Shown here in pieces: positions 47,808-57,992 of a stretch of 64,000 bases of DNA (position 1 is the stretch's first letter; the number at the start of each line of letters is the position of its first letter). The notes beneath the pieces are model-generated. The model was given only the letters and a program-made list of their open reading frames with translations. It searched no databases and was not told the DNA's origin. A program made the position numbers and the translations under genes. The DNA comes from Rhizobium sophoriradicis. GTDB taxonomy: Bacteria > Pseudomonadota > Alphaproteobacteria > Rhizobiales > Rhizobiaceae. The stretch covers positions 186,001-250,000 of the forward strand of contig NZ_RQIH01000007.1 of NCBI RefSeq assembly GCF_003939025.1, written 5' to 3'.

Positions 47808-48890
47808 ATGCCGATCCCGCCCGCTCGTCTCTTGAAATATCTGCTCGCCAGCATAGCCGGCCTCCTTGCGGCCGGGCCTGATGTCGCCCTGGCGCAGGCG
47901 GCCGACCGCGTCATCAGCCAGCCGGGCACGGCGCCGGCTTCGACCTTTCGCACCGATCGGCCCGCCGGTCCCGGCGTGCGCCCCTCCAATGGCGTCGGGG
48001 TTTTCGACCGGATGGGCGCGAAGCTGCCGGACCTGCCGCCGGAGAAGGATTACAAGGGACCGATCGACGAGGCTTACGGCGCCTACCAGCGCGGTTATTA
48101 CCTCACAGCAATGGATAAGGCGCTGCCGCGCGCCCAGCTCGGAGATCCGGCGGCGCAGACGCTGATCGGCGAAATCCTCTCCCAGGGTCTCGGCGTCAAG
48201 AAGGACGTTAAGAACGCGGCCTTCTGGTACGGCAAGGCCGCCGAAGGCGGTGATCCGGCGGCCATGTTCAAATATGCGCTGATGCTGATGGAAGGCCAAG
48301 GCGTGCCGCGCGACAAGGTCAAGGCCGACGACTACATGCGCAAGGCAGCCGAAGCCGGCAATCCTTCAGCGGAATTCAATTGGGCGCAGATCCTCGTGGC
48401 CGACAATCCCGGCGAGAAGGGGCTGAAGCTGGCGCTGCCATTCTATGAGAAATCGGCCGAGCAGGGCATTGCCGATTCGCAATATGCGGTGGCGCAGCTT
48501 TACGCGACGCTGAAAGACCTGCCGGAAGAAAAGAAACAGCTCGCCCGCGAGTGGATGGCGCGCGCGGCGCGCGCCGGCTTCGACACGGCTCAACTCGATC
48601 TCGGCATCTGGCTCGTCAACGGTGTCGGCGGCCCGAAGGATTATGTCAAAGGTTTCGAATGGCTGAAACTTGCCGCCAATGGCGGCAACGTCGTCGCGCA
48701 GAACAAACTCGCCCACCTCTATGTCAATGCCATCGGCACGCCGCCCAATCCGGTCGAGGCGGCGAAGTGGTACGTGCTGTCGCGCCGCGCCGGGCTTGCC
48801 GATCCGGCGCTCGAGGATTTTTATCTGGGCATCGAGGACGGCCAGCAGAAGGCGGCGATCGATGCCGCCAACAAGTTCCGCCGGCGCTAA
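47808..48890 (+). CDS. Secreted Sel1-repeat protein
   Basis: The 360-residue protein has a signal peptide (LLKYLLASIAGLLAAGPDVA), a short linker and about six Sel1/TPR-like repeats from about residue 85 (AKAAEGGDPAAMFKYALMLM, EKSAEQGIADSQYAVAQLY, ARAARAGFDTAQLDLGIWL, KLAANGGNVVAQNKLAHLY). Sel1 proteins are periplasmic scaffolds for envelope processes. The start 10 bp after the ThiE-like stop suggests co-transcription. Confidence 0.87.
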   Translation: MPIPPARLLKYLLASIAGLLAAGPDVALAQAADRVISQPGTAPASTFRTDRPAGPGVRPSNGVGVFDRMGAKLPDLPPEKDYKGPIDEAYGAYQRGYYLTAMDKALPRAQLGDPAAQTLIGEILSQGLGVKKDVKNAAFWYGKAAEGGDPAAMFKYALMLMEGQGVPRDKVKADDYMRKAAEAGNPSAEFNWAQILVADNPGEKGLKLALPFYEKSAEQGIADSQYAVAQLYATLKDLPEEKKQLAREWMARAARAGFDTAQLDLGIWLVNGVGGPKDYVKGFEWLKLAANGGNVVAQNKLAHLYVNAIGTPPNPVEAAKWYVLSRRAGLADPALEDFYLGIEDGQQKAAIDAANKFRRR

Positions 48891-48922
48891 ATAATAGCGC
48901 CGCGCGTCCCAGCCGGGCGATT

Positions 48923-50671
48923 TCAAAACAGCGCGTCGGCGAAAAGATCCTCGTCGTTTTCGATTTTGGCAGGCTCGGCGGGAGCAGAGGCGGGAGCGCT
49001 GACTTCGCTTGCCGGAATGATGTCACGATGAATGTTGCGCTCCTGAACCATCGTATAGTGCCTGAAGATCTTGCGGTCGAGCGGCGCGATCGCCTCCGCG
49101 AGATCGGAAATATCGGCGACCTCGGAGCCGGCGGCCTCATTAAGGACATCGGCGCAGCGGGCAAAGACCTCACCGAGGTCACGCTGGAAATCGAGCTTGC
49201 CAATCAGCAGGCCGATTTTGGTGGCGACCTCGCGGCCGTTTTCGGCGAGCACCTTCAGCTCTTTTTCCATCATATCGGCTGCGGAGCGGATATTGCCGAC
49301 TGCCGAGGTCAGGCTTTCTCCCAGGCCGCCCGCCCCGGCATCCGTGGCCGGAGTGACGCGCCCGGCCGCGGCTTCGAGCGCCGGCAGGCCGCTGACGATG
49401 GCGTCGGCGGATTCATCGAGCTTTCCGGCGAAAATGCGCAATTCGGCCGTGACGACGTTGATCGACTTGCCTTCCTCACCGAGACGGCTGCAGCGCAGGT
49501 TGGTGTTCAGGGCCATATAATGGATGTCGGTCTTGACGGCGCGGATGTTGGCAATCGCTTCGGAGAGCTTGGCGGCGGTGCCGATCGTCGACTGGCTCAC
49601 CTGGTCGGCCTGCCGGCTTGCCGTATCGACCTGCCGGACGATTTCGTGGGCGGCTGAAACGCTTGATTCCAGCGCGCGCATGAAATTGCCGCCGGATTCG
49701 CCGCTCGCGCCGCTCATCTGGTCGCGCAGCTTGAGGATCTCCCGCATGTCGTGGTCGAAACTGGCGATCGTCGTGACGACGTTTTCCGATTCCCGCTCGA
49801 AGTTTATGCACATGTCGCTCATCTGCGCTGCGGTCAGATGGTGAATGACGTTCTGAAGACGCTTGCGTGCGCCGGCGTCGAGCTTCGCGCCCTCCTCGCC
49901 GGCAAAGAACTCCTCAAGCAGCGATAGGGTGGCCTGTACATGCTCGATGCGCTGACGGGTGATATCGCCGATCTGCAAGGCGGAGAGCGTCGAGGCGACC
50001 TTGCTTTGGACGCCGCGTGCAATCGCGCCGACCTCGCGGGCGACGACGCCGAGATGCTTGCGGTGTTCGGCGATCTTGGCGGCGTCGTCGCGCAGGGCGG
50101 CGGCAACGGCCGGAACGGTATCGGCGTAGCCCTTGGAGACACTGGCGCCGAAGGCGGCGGCAAGTTTGACCTCTTTGTCGAGACTGTCGAGATGCGTCGC
50201 GAAACGATTGACTTCATCAGTGCCGGAATAGATTCGCTCCAGGATCTCCTGTGCGAAGCCGGCGAATTCGGCAAGGCCGGCGCCGGTGATCTTCACGGTC
50301 ACGGCGAAAGTTCTGAGGTACCGCATCGTCTCCTGCATGTCGGAGACATATTTGCGCAGATCCCTGCCGGTTTGCGCCAGTGAGACGAGCGCCTGCTGAC
50401 GGTTTTCTTCGGTGACCGGCAGCGCCGTCAGGCTCTCCACGGTGGCACGGAGATCGGCGCCGGTATCGCTCGCCTCCCCATTGTCGAGCGCCGCCGTGAC
50501 ACCCTCAAGAGAATTCAACAAACGGTTGAGAACATCCATCACCGACAGCAGCACGGTGCCGCCTTCGAGAAAACGTTCCTCGACCCGGCTGCGGGCGGAT
50601 TCCAGAGTCCGGCCGATGTCCCGCCCGGATGTGTAGGCTGCAGCGGGCGGCGATACCAGAGCGTGTGCCAA
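48923..50671 (-). CDS. Soluble MCP-like/CheZ-like chemotaxis protein
   Basis: The 582-residue helical protein has no membrane segment or signal peptide and starts at TTG 50671 (AAGG upstream). About 375-420 is a degenerate receptor signalling tip (IHYMALNTNLRCSRLGEEGK, then INVVTAELRIFAGKL), with C-R-S replacing the usual AVEAAR. About 231-250 reads LQIGDITRQRIEHVQ, matching the D-x-x-x-Q catalytic motif of CheZ/CheT-like phosphatases (Asp236, Gln240). The C-terminus ENDEDLFADALF resembles the CheY-binding tail of E. coli CheZ (acidic, LL/LF, terminal F). It is divergent from the che operon. I infer a soluble receptor-like protein or CheY phosphatase; neither is proven. Confidence 0.6.
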   Translation of the reverse strand: MAHALVSPPAAAYTSGRDIGRTLESARSRVEERFLEGGTVLLSVMDVLNRLLNSLEGVTAALDNGEASDTGADLRATVESLTALPVTEENRQQALVSLAQTGRDLRKYVSDMQETMRYLRTFAVTVKITGAGLAEFAGFAQEILERIYSGTDEVNRFATHLDSLDKEVKLAAAFGASVSKGYADTVPAVAAALRDDAAKIAEHRKHLGVVAREVGAIARGVQSKVASTLSALQIGDITRQRIEHVQATLSLLEEFFAGEEGAKLDAGARKRLQNVIHHLTAAQMSDMCINFERESENVVTTIASFDHDMREILKLRDQMSGASGESGGNFMRALESSVSAAHEIVRQVDTASRQADQVSQSTIGTAAKLSEAIANIRAVKTDIHYMALNTNLRCSRLGEEGKSINVVTAELRIFAGKLDESADAIVSGLPALEAAAGRVTPATDAGAGGLGESLTSAVGNIRSAADMMEKELKVLAENGREVATKIGLLIGKLDFQRDLGEVFARCADVLNEAAGSEVADISDLAEAIAPLDRKIFRHYTMVQERNIHRDIIPASEVSAPASAPAEPAKIENDEDLFADALF

Positions 50672-51013
50672 CTTTTATACCTTTTCTTAAAACACAGGCT
50701 TATCTGACACTATTTTTACGCGCAGGATGGAAACGTCCGGTAAACGCGCCGGACTCGTCAGCGTTGTGATTAACGAAAGATGGGGATTGAGCGCCGTAGC
50801 GACCTCGCGGTCGGTTAATATCGCTTAACCCACTGCTTTTATTTTATTTGTTTCTAAATTTTGAGGAATAGATACAACTTATCCCGGATGAGAATTGGGA
50901 GTCTCAAGACTCGTTATACGGTAGTTTCATACAACCGCTGTTTACCCTGCATTAACGCTGCCGTGAGAGTCCTTCTGGGGTCGTCAAGTATTTCTCGGGC
51001 CGGGGAGGCTGCG
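50672..51013. promoter_or_regulatory. Divergent promoter region of the chemotaxis locus
   Basis: This 342-bp gap has no gene and is AT-richer than its surroundings. It contains GGTTAA-TATCGC-TTAACC (50813-50830), a 6+6+6 palindrome that resembles a CtrA box (TTAA-N7-TTAA) but with one base less spacing. A small dyad GAGTC-TCAA-GACTC lies at 50899-50912. Promoters for both the soluble receptor-like gene and the STAS-che operon must lie here. Confidence 0.45.
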
Positions 51014-51337
51014 TTGGACACTCCTAAACAATATTACGAATCTATAAATTTACCGGACTCGCTGAGCATTCGCTCTGTTTCTGAACTATATTCAAAGTTT
51101 ACAGCCGAATTTCATGAGCGTGATACAATCGTTGTCAACATCCCCGAAAGTGCGGAAGCGGATCTGAGTTTCATTCAACTCATCGAGTCATCGCGTCGCC
51201 AAGCAAAAGCTGACGGAAAGACCTTCAAGCTTTCTACACCTGCTCGCGGCTCGGTCCTGAAGGTACTTGAGCGCGCAGGTTTTATCGAATCCTTCGATCA
51301 CGAAGATTCCAAGTTCTGGTTGCATAAAGGGGAATGA
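51014..51337 (+). CDS. STAS-domain protein, first gene of the che operon
   Basis: A TTG start at 51014 with GGGGAGG 6 nt upstream gives 107 residues that form one STAS domain (LPDSLSIRSVSELYSKFTAE, then DLSFIQLIESSRRQAKADGK). The family Ser in 'ADLSFIQ' may be a phosphorylation or contact site. The frame is open further upstream but not protein-like. It ends 4 bp before cheY. STAS proteins heading che operons may tune CheA or CheY; the role here is unknown. Confidence 0.82.
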   Translation: MDTPKQYYESINLPDSLSIRSVSELYSKFTAEFHERDTIVVNIPESAEADLSFIQLIESSRRQAKADGKTFKLSTPARGSVLKVLERAGFIESFDHEDSKFWLHKGE

Positions 51338-51341
51338 TATT

Positions 51342-51710
51342 ATGACTGCAAACATCCTGACTGTTGACGATTCCGCCAGCATCCGCCTGACCACCAAGGT
51401 CACGCTGACCAATGCCGGCTACATCGTCACCGAGGCCGCAGATGGGGCCGAAGGCCTCGCGACTGCCAAGGGCAGCCGCTTCGATCTGATTGTGACCGAT
51501 CTCAACATGCCGGTTATGGACGGGCTGACGATGATCGAGGAGCTCAGGAAGCTGCCCGGGCAGGCCGGCGTTCCGATCATCTTCCTGACGACGGAATCGG
51601 ATGCCGATCTCAAGGCACGCGCAAAGGCCGCGGGTGCTACGGGTTGGCTGACCAAGCCCTTCGATCCGGAAAATCTCGTGAAGATCGTGAAGAAGGTTCT
51701 CGGACGATGA
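51342..51710 (+). CDS. cheY: Chemotaxis response regulator CheY
   Basis: The 122-residue single receiver domain has the acidic pair TVDDS, phospho-acceptor Asp53 (VTDLNMPVMDG), Thr in FLTTES and Lys in WLTKPFDPENL. It carries the CheA signal to an output. GGGGA precedes the ATG. Its stop overlaps the cheA start (ATGA). Confidence 0.95.
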   Translation: MTANILTVDDSASIRLTTKVTLTNAGYIVTEAADGAEGLATAKGSRFDLIVTDLNMPVMDGLTMIEELRKLPGQAGVPIIFLTTESDADLKARAKAAGATGWLTKPFDPENLVKIVKKVLGR

Positions 51711-53752
51711 GCACGCTCGATCCCGTTGCCGTGTTCCGCATGGAGGCTGCCGAATGCCTTGAAGCGATCGAGGTCGGTCTTCTCGACCTCACCCACCAGC
51801 TCGACAACAAGGATCTTGTCGATGCCGTATTCCGCGGGCTCCACACGCTCAAGGGATCCGGCGCGATGTTCGGTTTCGAGGCGCTCGCCGCTTTCACCCA
51901 TCATTGCGAAACCGCCTTCGACCGCGTCCGCAAGGGCGAGGTGGCGGCGACCAGCGAACTCGTCGCCGCCGTTCTGGCCGCCCAGGACCATATGCGCGCC
52001 CTCGTCGACCGGCCGGATGCCGATCACGGCGATACCGGCAGCAAGCTTCTGGCGCAGCTGCAGGCGGCCGTCGGCGGCAAGCCGGCGGCGCCTGCGGCCG
52101 GACCGGCCGCTGTTGCTACGCCCGTGGTCGTGCGTGAGATATCGGCGAAGAAGAACAGCTGGCGTATCCGCTTCAGTCTGCCCGCCAACTCGATGGCCAA
52201 CGGCACCAACCCGCTCGGCCTGCTGGACGAGCTGCGCGATCTCGGCGAATGCACGGTGCGCGCCAACACCTCGGCCATTCCGCCGCTTGACGAGCTCACG
52301 CCGACGGAACTCCATATTTCCTGGGACGTGATGCTGACTAGCGAGCAGGACCGCTCGGCGATCGACGACGTCTTCATCTTCGTGCTCGACGATATGGAAC
52401 TCAGCGTCGAGGAGATCGCCGGGTCGGCAACCGCTGCTCCGACCGTGGAGCGGGCCGCAGCTGCACCGGTCGCCGCAGTATCGGTGGCCGTTCCGCCGGC
52501 TGCCGTTCCGGAGTTTCGCCCGGTCGAGGCGGTTCCGGCCCGGCGCGAGGCGCCCGCCGCCGCCAGCCAGGCGAAGGCGGCCGAGAATGTTCGCGTTCCG
52601 GCCGAGCGTCTCGACGAGCTGATGGACCGGGTCGGCGAGCTTGTCATCGCGCAATCACGTCTCAGCCAGCTTGCCAGCGCCAGCGCCGATATTGCGCTGC
52701 GCTCCGTCTCGGAAGAAATCGAACGCCTGTCCGGTGAATTGCGCGACACGATGATGGTGCTGCGCATGGTGCCGGTCGCAACCCTGTTCTCCCGCTTCCG
52801 CCGCCTCGTCCACGATCTCGCCCGCGAGACCGGCAAGGTGATCGAGCTGGTGATGGAGGGCGAGACCACCGAAGTCGACAAGACGGTGATCGAACGGCTG
52901 GCCGATCCGCTGGTGCATCTGGTGCGCAATTCGATCGATCATGGTCTCGAGGTGCCTGCCGACCGCCTTGCCGCCGGCAAGACCGAAGCCGGCACGGTGG
53001 TCCTTTCCGCCCGCCAGGCCGGCGGCGAGGTGATTATCTCGATCAAGGACGACGGCCGCGGCATCAATCGCGAACGGGTTCGCGCCAAGGCGGAATCCTC
53101 CGGCCTTATCCATCCCGGCCAGCCGCTCTCCGATTCCGAGCTGCTGCAGCTGATCTTCGCTCCGGGCTTCTCGACGGCTGCGGCGATCACCAATCTGTCC
53201 GGGCGCGGAGTCGGCATGGACGTGGTCAAGAAAACGGTCGAAGAGCTGCGCGGCGCGATCGACATCGTCAGCGTGCCGGGGCAGGGTTCGGAAGTATCGC
53301 TGCGCATCCCGCTGACGCTTGCCATCATCGACGGCCTGCTGGTGCGTGTCGGTTCCGGCCGCTACGTCATCCCGCTTTCGGCAGTCGAGGAATGCCTCGA
53401 ACTGTCACTCGAGGAAGATCTCCGCTCGCGCGGCCGCAGCTTCATCTCGCTGCGCGACAGCCTGGTGCCGTTCCTGCGCCTGCGCGATCTTTTCCGCACC
53501 GGCACGAAACCCGACGTGCATCAGAAGGTCGTCGTCATCTCGACCGGCACGGAGCGCGTCGGCCTCGTCGTCGATCAGATCATCGGCGACCACCAGACGG
53601 TCATCAAGTCGATGTCGAAACTGCATAACGACGTGGCGACCTTTTCGGGCGCCACCATTCTCGGCGACGGCAGCGTCGCCCTCATTCTCGACGTCGGGCA
53701 CCTGGTGGCCGCGGGTCAGCAACAGGAGGCGCAATTGCGGGTAGCAGGATGA
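51707..53752 (+). CDS. cheA: Chemotaxis histidine kinase CheA
   Basis: The 681-residue protein has an N-terminal phosphotransfer domain with His46 (LHTLKGSGAMFG), a short P2-like region in an Ala/Pro-rich stretch, a dimerisation domain (about 310-370), a HATPase domain with VHLVRNSIDHGLE, DDGRGI and GRGVGMDVV, and a C-terminal CheW-like domain. It autophosphorylates under receptor control and passes phosphate to CheY and CheB. Both ends overlap neighbouring genes (ATGA), indicating tight translational coupling. Confidence 0.96.
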   Translation: MSTLDPVAVFRMEAAECLEAIEVGLLDLTHQLDNKDLVDAVFRGLHTLKGSGAMFGFEALAAFTHHCETAFDRVRKGEVAATSELVAAVLAAQDHMRALVDRPDADHGDTGSKLLAQLQAAVGGKPAAPAAGPAAVATPVVVREISAKKNSWRIRFSLPANSMANGTNPLGLLDELRDLGECTVRANTSAIPPLDELTPTELHISWDVMLTSEQDRSAIDDVFIFVLDDMELSVEEIAGSATAAPTVERAAAAPVAAVSVAVPPAAVPEFRPVEAVPARREAPAAASQAKAAENVRVPAERLDELMDRVGELVIAQSRLSQLASASADIALRSVSEEIERLSGELRDTMMVLRMVPVATLFSRFRRLVHDLARETGKVIELVMEGETTEVDKTVIERLADPLVHLVRNSIDHGLEVPADRLAAGKTEAGTVVLSARQAGGEVIISIKDDGRGINRERVRAKAESSGLIHPGQPLSDSELLQLIFAPGFSTAAAITNLSGRGVGMDVVKKTVEELRGAIDIVSVPGQGSEVSLRIPLTLAIIDGLLVRVGSGRYVIPLSAVEECLELSLEEDLRSRGRSFISLRDSLVPFLRLRDLFRTGTKPDVHQKVVVISTGTERVGLVVDQIIGDHQTVIKSMSKLHNDVATFSGATILGDGSVALILDVGHLVAAGQQQEAQLRVAG

Positions 53753-54258
53753 GTGCAGCAGCAACAGCCGAACGGTTCGACAATCACTGGAACTATGCCG
53801 AGGAAGTCGAGGTGCTGACCTTCGATCTCAACGGCGAGACCTTCGCGCTGGAAGCGGTCATCGTCCAGGAAATCCTGGACCTGCTTCCGGAGACCGCGGT
53901 GCCGGGAAGCCAGCCCTTCGTCGCCAGCGTCATCAATTTTCGCGGCAAGGTCATTCCGCTGGCCGATCTGCGTCTCGCCTTCGGGATGGAGGCGGCGGAA
54001 GCCACGATCGACAGCCGTATCATCGTCATCGAGATCGATCTGCAGGGCGAGCCGACGCTGGTCGGCCTCAGAACCGACAAGGTGAACGAGGTGACGACGC
54101 TGGCAAAGACAGCGAGCGAGGCGCCGCCGAGCATCGGCATGCGCTGGCGCGCCGACTACATCAACTGCCTGGTGAAGAGGGGTGGAGAGTTCATCATTCT
54201 CCCCAATCTGCAGGCGATTTTTTCATCGAGGCACAAGGCGGCGGGAGCCGTCAGCTGA
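53749..54258 (+). CDS. cheW: Chemotaxis coupling protein CheW
   Basis: The 169-residue CheW has the typical fold (VEVLTFDLNGETFALEAVIV, then SVINFRGKVIPLADLRLAFG). It links CheA to the receptors. It is the first of two divergent cheW genes in the operon and overlaps cheA by 4 nt. Confidence 0.95.
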   Translation: MSAAATAERFDNHWNYAEEVEVLTFDLNGETFALEAVIVQEILDLLPETAVPGSQPFVASVINFRGKVIPLADLRLAFGMEAAEATIDSRIIVIEIDLQGEPTLVGLRTDKVNEVTTLAKTASEAPPSIGMRWRADYINCLVKRGGEFIILPNLQAIFSSRHKAAGAVS

Positions 54259-54289
54259 CGTTGGATGAATTCAAACTTGGGGGTTTGAC

Positions 54290-55978
54290 ATGCGCTTGAC
54301 AATAAAGACGAAACTGGTGACGGCGTTCACCTTCATCATTCTGATGTTATTGGGCACCGCCGCTTATGGAATTTTCAGCCTTGGATCGCTGAACGATACG
54401 ATCGGCAATCTTCTTGCCGGTCCGGCGGCCCGCCTCGACCTTGCGCAGCAGATCAACATCGCGCAGCTCGAAGCCATCCGCCAACAGAAGAACCTGCTCA
54501 CCGCCCGCGGCGCCGATGAAGCCGCCGCGGCAATTGAAAAAGGCAACCAGGCGCGCAAGGACTTCAGTGACGCCTTCAATCAAGTGCTGACGCTCGCCAC
54601 GGAAGAAGGCAAGGCGCGTTGGGCGCGTATCGCCGACTTTTCCAAATCCTTCAACGCGGCCGACGACCAGATCCGTGACTACCTGAAGGCCGGCAATGCG
54701 GACGGCGCAAACACGGTCTCCATCACCGCAGCGCGTGCGGCCGCCAATGATATCGACGCGACACTGGCCGAGATTCTGGCGCTGGAAAAACAGCGCATGA
54801 AGGCCGCCGACGCCGATGCCGACGCGCAGTATACGACGACACGCACGACGATGATCGCCGTTGCCACCGTTGCACTGCTGATTGCCGCGATTACCGCCTT
54901 CTGGATCGCCAGCACGATCAGCAAGGGCCTCAAACGCGCCAACACCGTGGTTCGCGAAGTGTCTGAAGGCGATCTGACCAAGATGGCCGATATCACCAGC
55001 CACGACGAAATCGGCGAGCTTCTCGGCAACGTCAACACGATGATCGAACGCCTGCGCGGCGTCGTCGCCGACGCCTTGTCGGCTGCCGATAACGTCTCTT
55101 CCGGTAGCCAGCAGCTCTCGGCAAGTTCGGAACAGGTATCGCAGGGCGCCACCGAGCAGGCGGCTTCCGCCGAAGAGGCCTCCGCCTCGATGGAGCAGAT
55201 GGCCGCCAACATCAAGCAGAACGCCGACAATGCCGCCCAGACGGAGAAGATCGCCCGTCAGTCGGCCAAGGATGCGGAAGCGAGCGGCGAGGCGGTGACG
55301 CGTGCTGTCGACGCCATGCGTACAATCGCTCAGAAAATCGGCATCGTCCAGGAAATCGCCCGCCAGACCGACCTGCTGGCGCTCAACGCCGCGGTGGAAG
55401 CAGCACGTGCCGGCGAACACGGCAAGGGGTTTGCAGTCGTCGCCTCCGAAGTGCGCAAGCTTGCCGAACGCAGCCAATCGGCCGCCGCCGAAATCAGTTC
55501 GATGTCGAGCGACACGGTCAAGGCTGCAGCCGATGCCGGCGAGATGCTCGGCCGCTTGGTGCCTGATATCCGCAAGACGGCCGAGCTGGTTTCCGAAATC
55601 AGCGCCGCCTGCCGCGAGCAGGATATCGGCGCCTCGCAGATCAACGAGGCGATCCAGCAACTCGATAAGGTGACGCAGCAGAATGCCGGCGCCTCCGAAC
55701 AAATGTCTGCGACCTCGGAAGAACTCGCGAGCCAGGCGGAAGAGCTGCAGACGTCGATCGCCTTTTTCAAGGTCGACACGACGGGCGGGCAACGCGAGCG
55801 CGCGCCGGCCGCGAAACTCACTGCTCGCAGCCGGGTCCAAGCCGCACCGCGCAAAACGGGCGGCAAGGCACCGGCCAATACGGTCGCCGGCCAGCAGGCG
55901 CGCGTGAAAGGATTTGCCCTCGACATGTCGATGGGCGGTCCCGACACCGCTGATGACGAGTTTCGGGAGAGCGCGTGA
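54290..55978 (+). CDS. Methyl-accepting chemotaxis protein 1
   Basis: The 562-residue receptor has a transmembrane helix at about 10-32, a periplasmic four-helix-bundle sensor (about 33-190), a second span (about 190-212), a HAMP domain and a signalling hairpin with the tip [21 protein letters not shown] disordered linker and the tail [26 protein letters not shown] end follow. Its ligand is unknown. The cytoplasmic half is nearly identical to that of the next gene. Confidence 0.95.
   Translation: MRLTIKTKLVTAFTFIILMLLGTAAYGIFSLGSLNDTIGNLLAGPAARLDLAQQINIAQLEAIRQQKNLLTARGADEAAAAIEKGNQARKDFSDAFNQVLTLATEEGKARWARIADFSKSFNAADDQIRDYLKAGNADGANTVSITAARAAANDIDATLAEILALEKQRMKAADADADAQYTTTRTTMIAVATVALLIAAITAFWIASTISKGLKRANTVVREVSEGDLTKMADITSHDEIGELLGNVNTMIERLRGVVADALSAADNVSSGSQQLSASSEQVSQGATEQAASAEEASASMEQMAANIKQNADNAAQTEKIARQSAKDAEASGEAVTRAVDAMRTIAQKIGIVQEIARQTDLLALNAAVEAARAGEHGKGFAVVASEVRKLAERSQSAAAEISSMSSDTVKAAADAGEMLGRLVPDIRKTAELVSEISAACREQDIGASQINEAIQQLDKVTQQNAGASEQMSATSEELASQAEELQTSIAFFKVDTTGGQRERAPAAKLTARSRVQAAPRKTGGKAPANTVAGQQARVKGFALDMSMGGPDTADDEFRESA
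55049..55788 (+). repeat. Receptor signalling-domain duplication, copy 1
   Basis: This segment aligns without gaps to 57058-57797 at a constant offset of 2009 bp, with long runs of identical bases (for example in the [20 protein letters not shown] region). Confidence 0.9.
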
Positions 55979-56181
55979 GCCCTTCCCGGGGGACGCTTAG
56001 GCGTTCCCCTTCGATAACTGTTGTGGGCCGGCTGGCACGGCCCGCGACGCGCTTTCGGCGCTTGGGGAAGCGATATGGACGCTTATTCATTTCTGCCGTC
56101 GGCTTTCGCCGGATGGAATTTCTTTGCTGCATGATGCCGCGCCAATTGGACCATATTTCGCTCTCTGAGAGGGATATTGAG

Positions 56182-57990
56182 ATGCGTATTACGATCAAAC
56201 TAAAACTCGCGGCTGCATTCGGCTTTGTCATATTGTTGCTGGTGGGCAGCGCGGCATATGGGATATTGAGCCTCGGTTCACTGAACGACGCCGTCGGCAA
56301 CCTTATTTCCGGTCCCGCTAAAAGGCTGGAAATCGCTCTGGAAGCAAAGACCGCCGAGCTCGATGCCGTTCGCTGGCAGAAGAACGCCCTTCTCGAAATG
56401 GATCCCGAAGCGGTCAGGAAGAACTATCAGAATGCCGCGAAGAGCGTAGACGAAATGATCGCGTTCGTGACAAGCGGCCAGCAGCTCGCAACTCCTGAGG
56501 GCAAGCCGAGTTGGGACAGGCTGCTCGATCTCGCCAAACGCTTCGACGAAGGGTCCAACAGAGTCGCCTCTATCCAGGAAGGCGGCGACAGGGCAGGAGC
56601 CGTGGCGCTGTCCTCAGGAGAGGTTCGCCGCCTCGTCCTGGAGCTGGAAGACGTTTTCGAGACGCTCGTCACGCTTCAGCAGAAAGCGATGGCCCAGGCC
56701 GATAATGACACCGACATCCTCTACAGTTCGACGAAGAATACGCTGATCGGTGTAGCGATCGGGGCTTCCGTCATTGCTTTCGGGGCAGCGCTTTGGATCG
56801 CGCTCGGGGTCAACAGCGGCCTCAGCAAGATCATGAACGTTGCCAGCGCTGTGGCGATCGGCGACCTGAACCAGAAGGTAGAGATCAGGAGCAACGACGA
56901 GATCAAGGATCTGGTCAACACGATCAATGTCATGACGGATAATCTTCGCGTCACCGCCGGCATTGCCAGGCAGATCGCCGACGGCGACCTGACGGTGTCC
57001 CCGAAGCCGCTCTCGGAGAAGGATACGCTCGGCATCGCGCTCGAGCAGATGGTCGAGCGCCTGCGCGGCGTCGTTGCGGATGCGATCACGGCCGCAGAAA
57101 ATGTTTCGGCCGGCAGCCAGGAACTTTCGGCAAGCTCGGAGCAAGTATCGCAGGGCGCCAGCGAACAGGCGGCTTCGGCCGAAGAGGCCTCCGCCTCGAT
57201 GGAGCAGATGGCCGCCAACATCAAGCAGAACGCCGATAATGCCGCGCAGACCGAAAAGATCGCCCGTCAGTCGGCCAAGGATGCGGAGATGAGCGGCGAA
57301 GCGGTTTCGCGCGCCGTACAGGCGATGCGGACCATCGCCGAGAAGATCGGCATCGTCCAGGAAATCGCCCGCCAGACGGACCTACTGGCGCTCAACGCCG
57401 CGGTGGAAGCAGCGCGTGCCGGCGAACACGGCAAGGGGTTTGCGGTCGTCGCTTCGGAAGTGCGCAAGCTTGCCGAACGCAGCCAATCGGCCGCCGCCGA
57501 AATCAGTTCGATGTCGAGCGACACGGTCAAGGCCGCCCAGGATGCCGGCGACATGCTCGGCCGGCTGGTGCCCGATATCCGTAAAACGGCCGAGCTGGTT
57601 TCGGAGATCAGCGCCGCCTGCCGCGAACAGGATATCGGTGCCGGCCAGATCAACGAGGCGATCCAGCAGCTCGATCGGGTGACGCAGCAGAATGCCGGCG
57701 CCTCCGAGCAAATGTCTGCGACCTCGGAAGAACTCGCGAGCCAGGCGGAAGAGCTGCAGACGTCGATCGCCTTCTTCAAGGTCGATACAACAGGCGGTCG
57801 CCAAACCCGTATGCCGACCGCCAGGGTGACGGTCCGCAGCTCGGCGCCCGTCGCCGGCCGCAGCCTCGGCGGCAGGAAGCTCGCCGCCAACAGCGTCACC
57901 GGTCAGCAGGCGCGGGCAAAGGGCTTCGCTCTCGATCTCTCCATGGGCGGTCCCGATGACGGGGACGTCGAATTCAAGGAAAGCGCCTGA
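56182..57990 (+). CDS. Methyl-accepting chemotaxis protein 2
   Basis: ATG 56182 (AGAGGGATATTGAG upstream) gives 602 residues: a transmembrane helix (about 8-30), a periplasmic sensor unlike that of its neighbour, a second span (about 190-212), two HAMP-like segments (about 213-310; the first receptor has one) and a signalling hairpin nearly identical to copy 1. The tail [22 protein letters not shown] again closes the protein after a diverged linker. It is a duplicate receptor with a different sensor. Confidence 0.95.
   Translation: MRITIKLKLAAAFGFVILLLVGSAAYGILSLGSLNDAVGNLISGPAKRLEIALEAKTAELDAVRWQKNALLEMDPEAVRKNYQNAAKSVDEMIAFVTSGQQLATPEGKPSWDRLLDLAKRFDEGSNRVASIQEGGDRAGAVALSSGEVRRLVLELEDVFETLVTLQQKAMAQADNDTDILYSSTKNTLIGVAIGASVIAFGAALWIALGVNSGLSKIMNVASAVAIGDLNQKVEIRSNDEIKDLVNTINVMTDNLRVTAGIARQIADGDLTVSPKPLSEKDTLGIALEQMVERLRGVVADAITAAENVSAGSQELSASSEQVSQGASEQAASAEEASASMEQMAANIKQNADNAAQTEKIARQSAKDAEMSGEAVSRAVQAMRTIAEKIGIVQEIARQTDLLALNAAVEAARAGEHGKGFAVVASEVRKLAERSQSAAAEISSMSSDTVKAAQDAGDMLGRLVPDIRKTAELVSEISAACREQDIGAGQINEAIQQLDRVTQQNAGASEQMSATSEELASQAEELQTSIAFFKVDTTGGRQTRMPTARVTVRSSAPVAGRSLGGRKLAANSVTGQQARAKGFALDLSMGGPDDGDVEFKESA
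57058..57797 (+). repeat. Receptor signalling-domain duplication, copy 2
   Basis: This is the partner of 55049-55788. The near-identity stops at the linker, while the sensor and HAMP regions differ strongly, suggesting gene conversion or selection on the shared signalling module. Confidence 0.9.
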
Positions 57991-57992
57991 TC

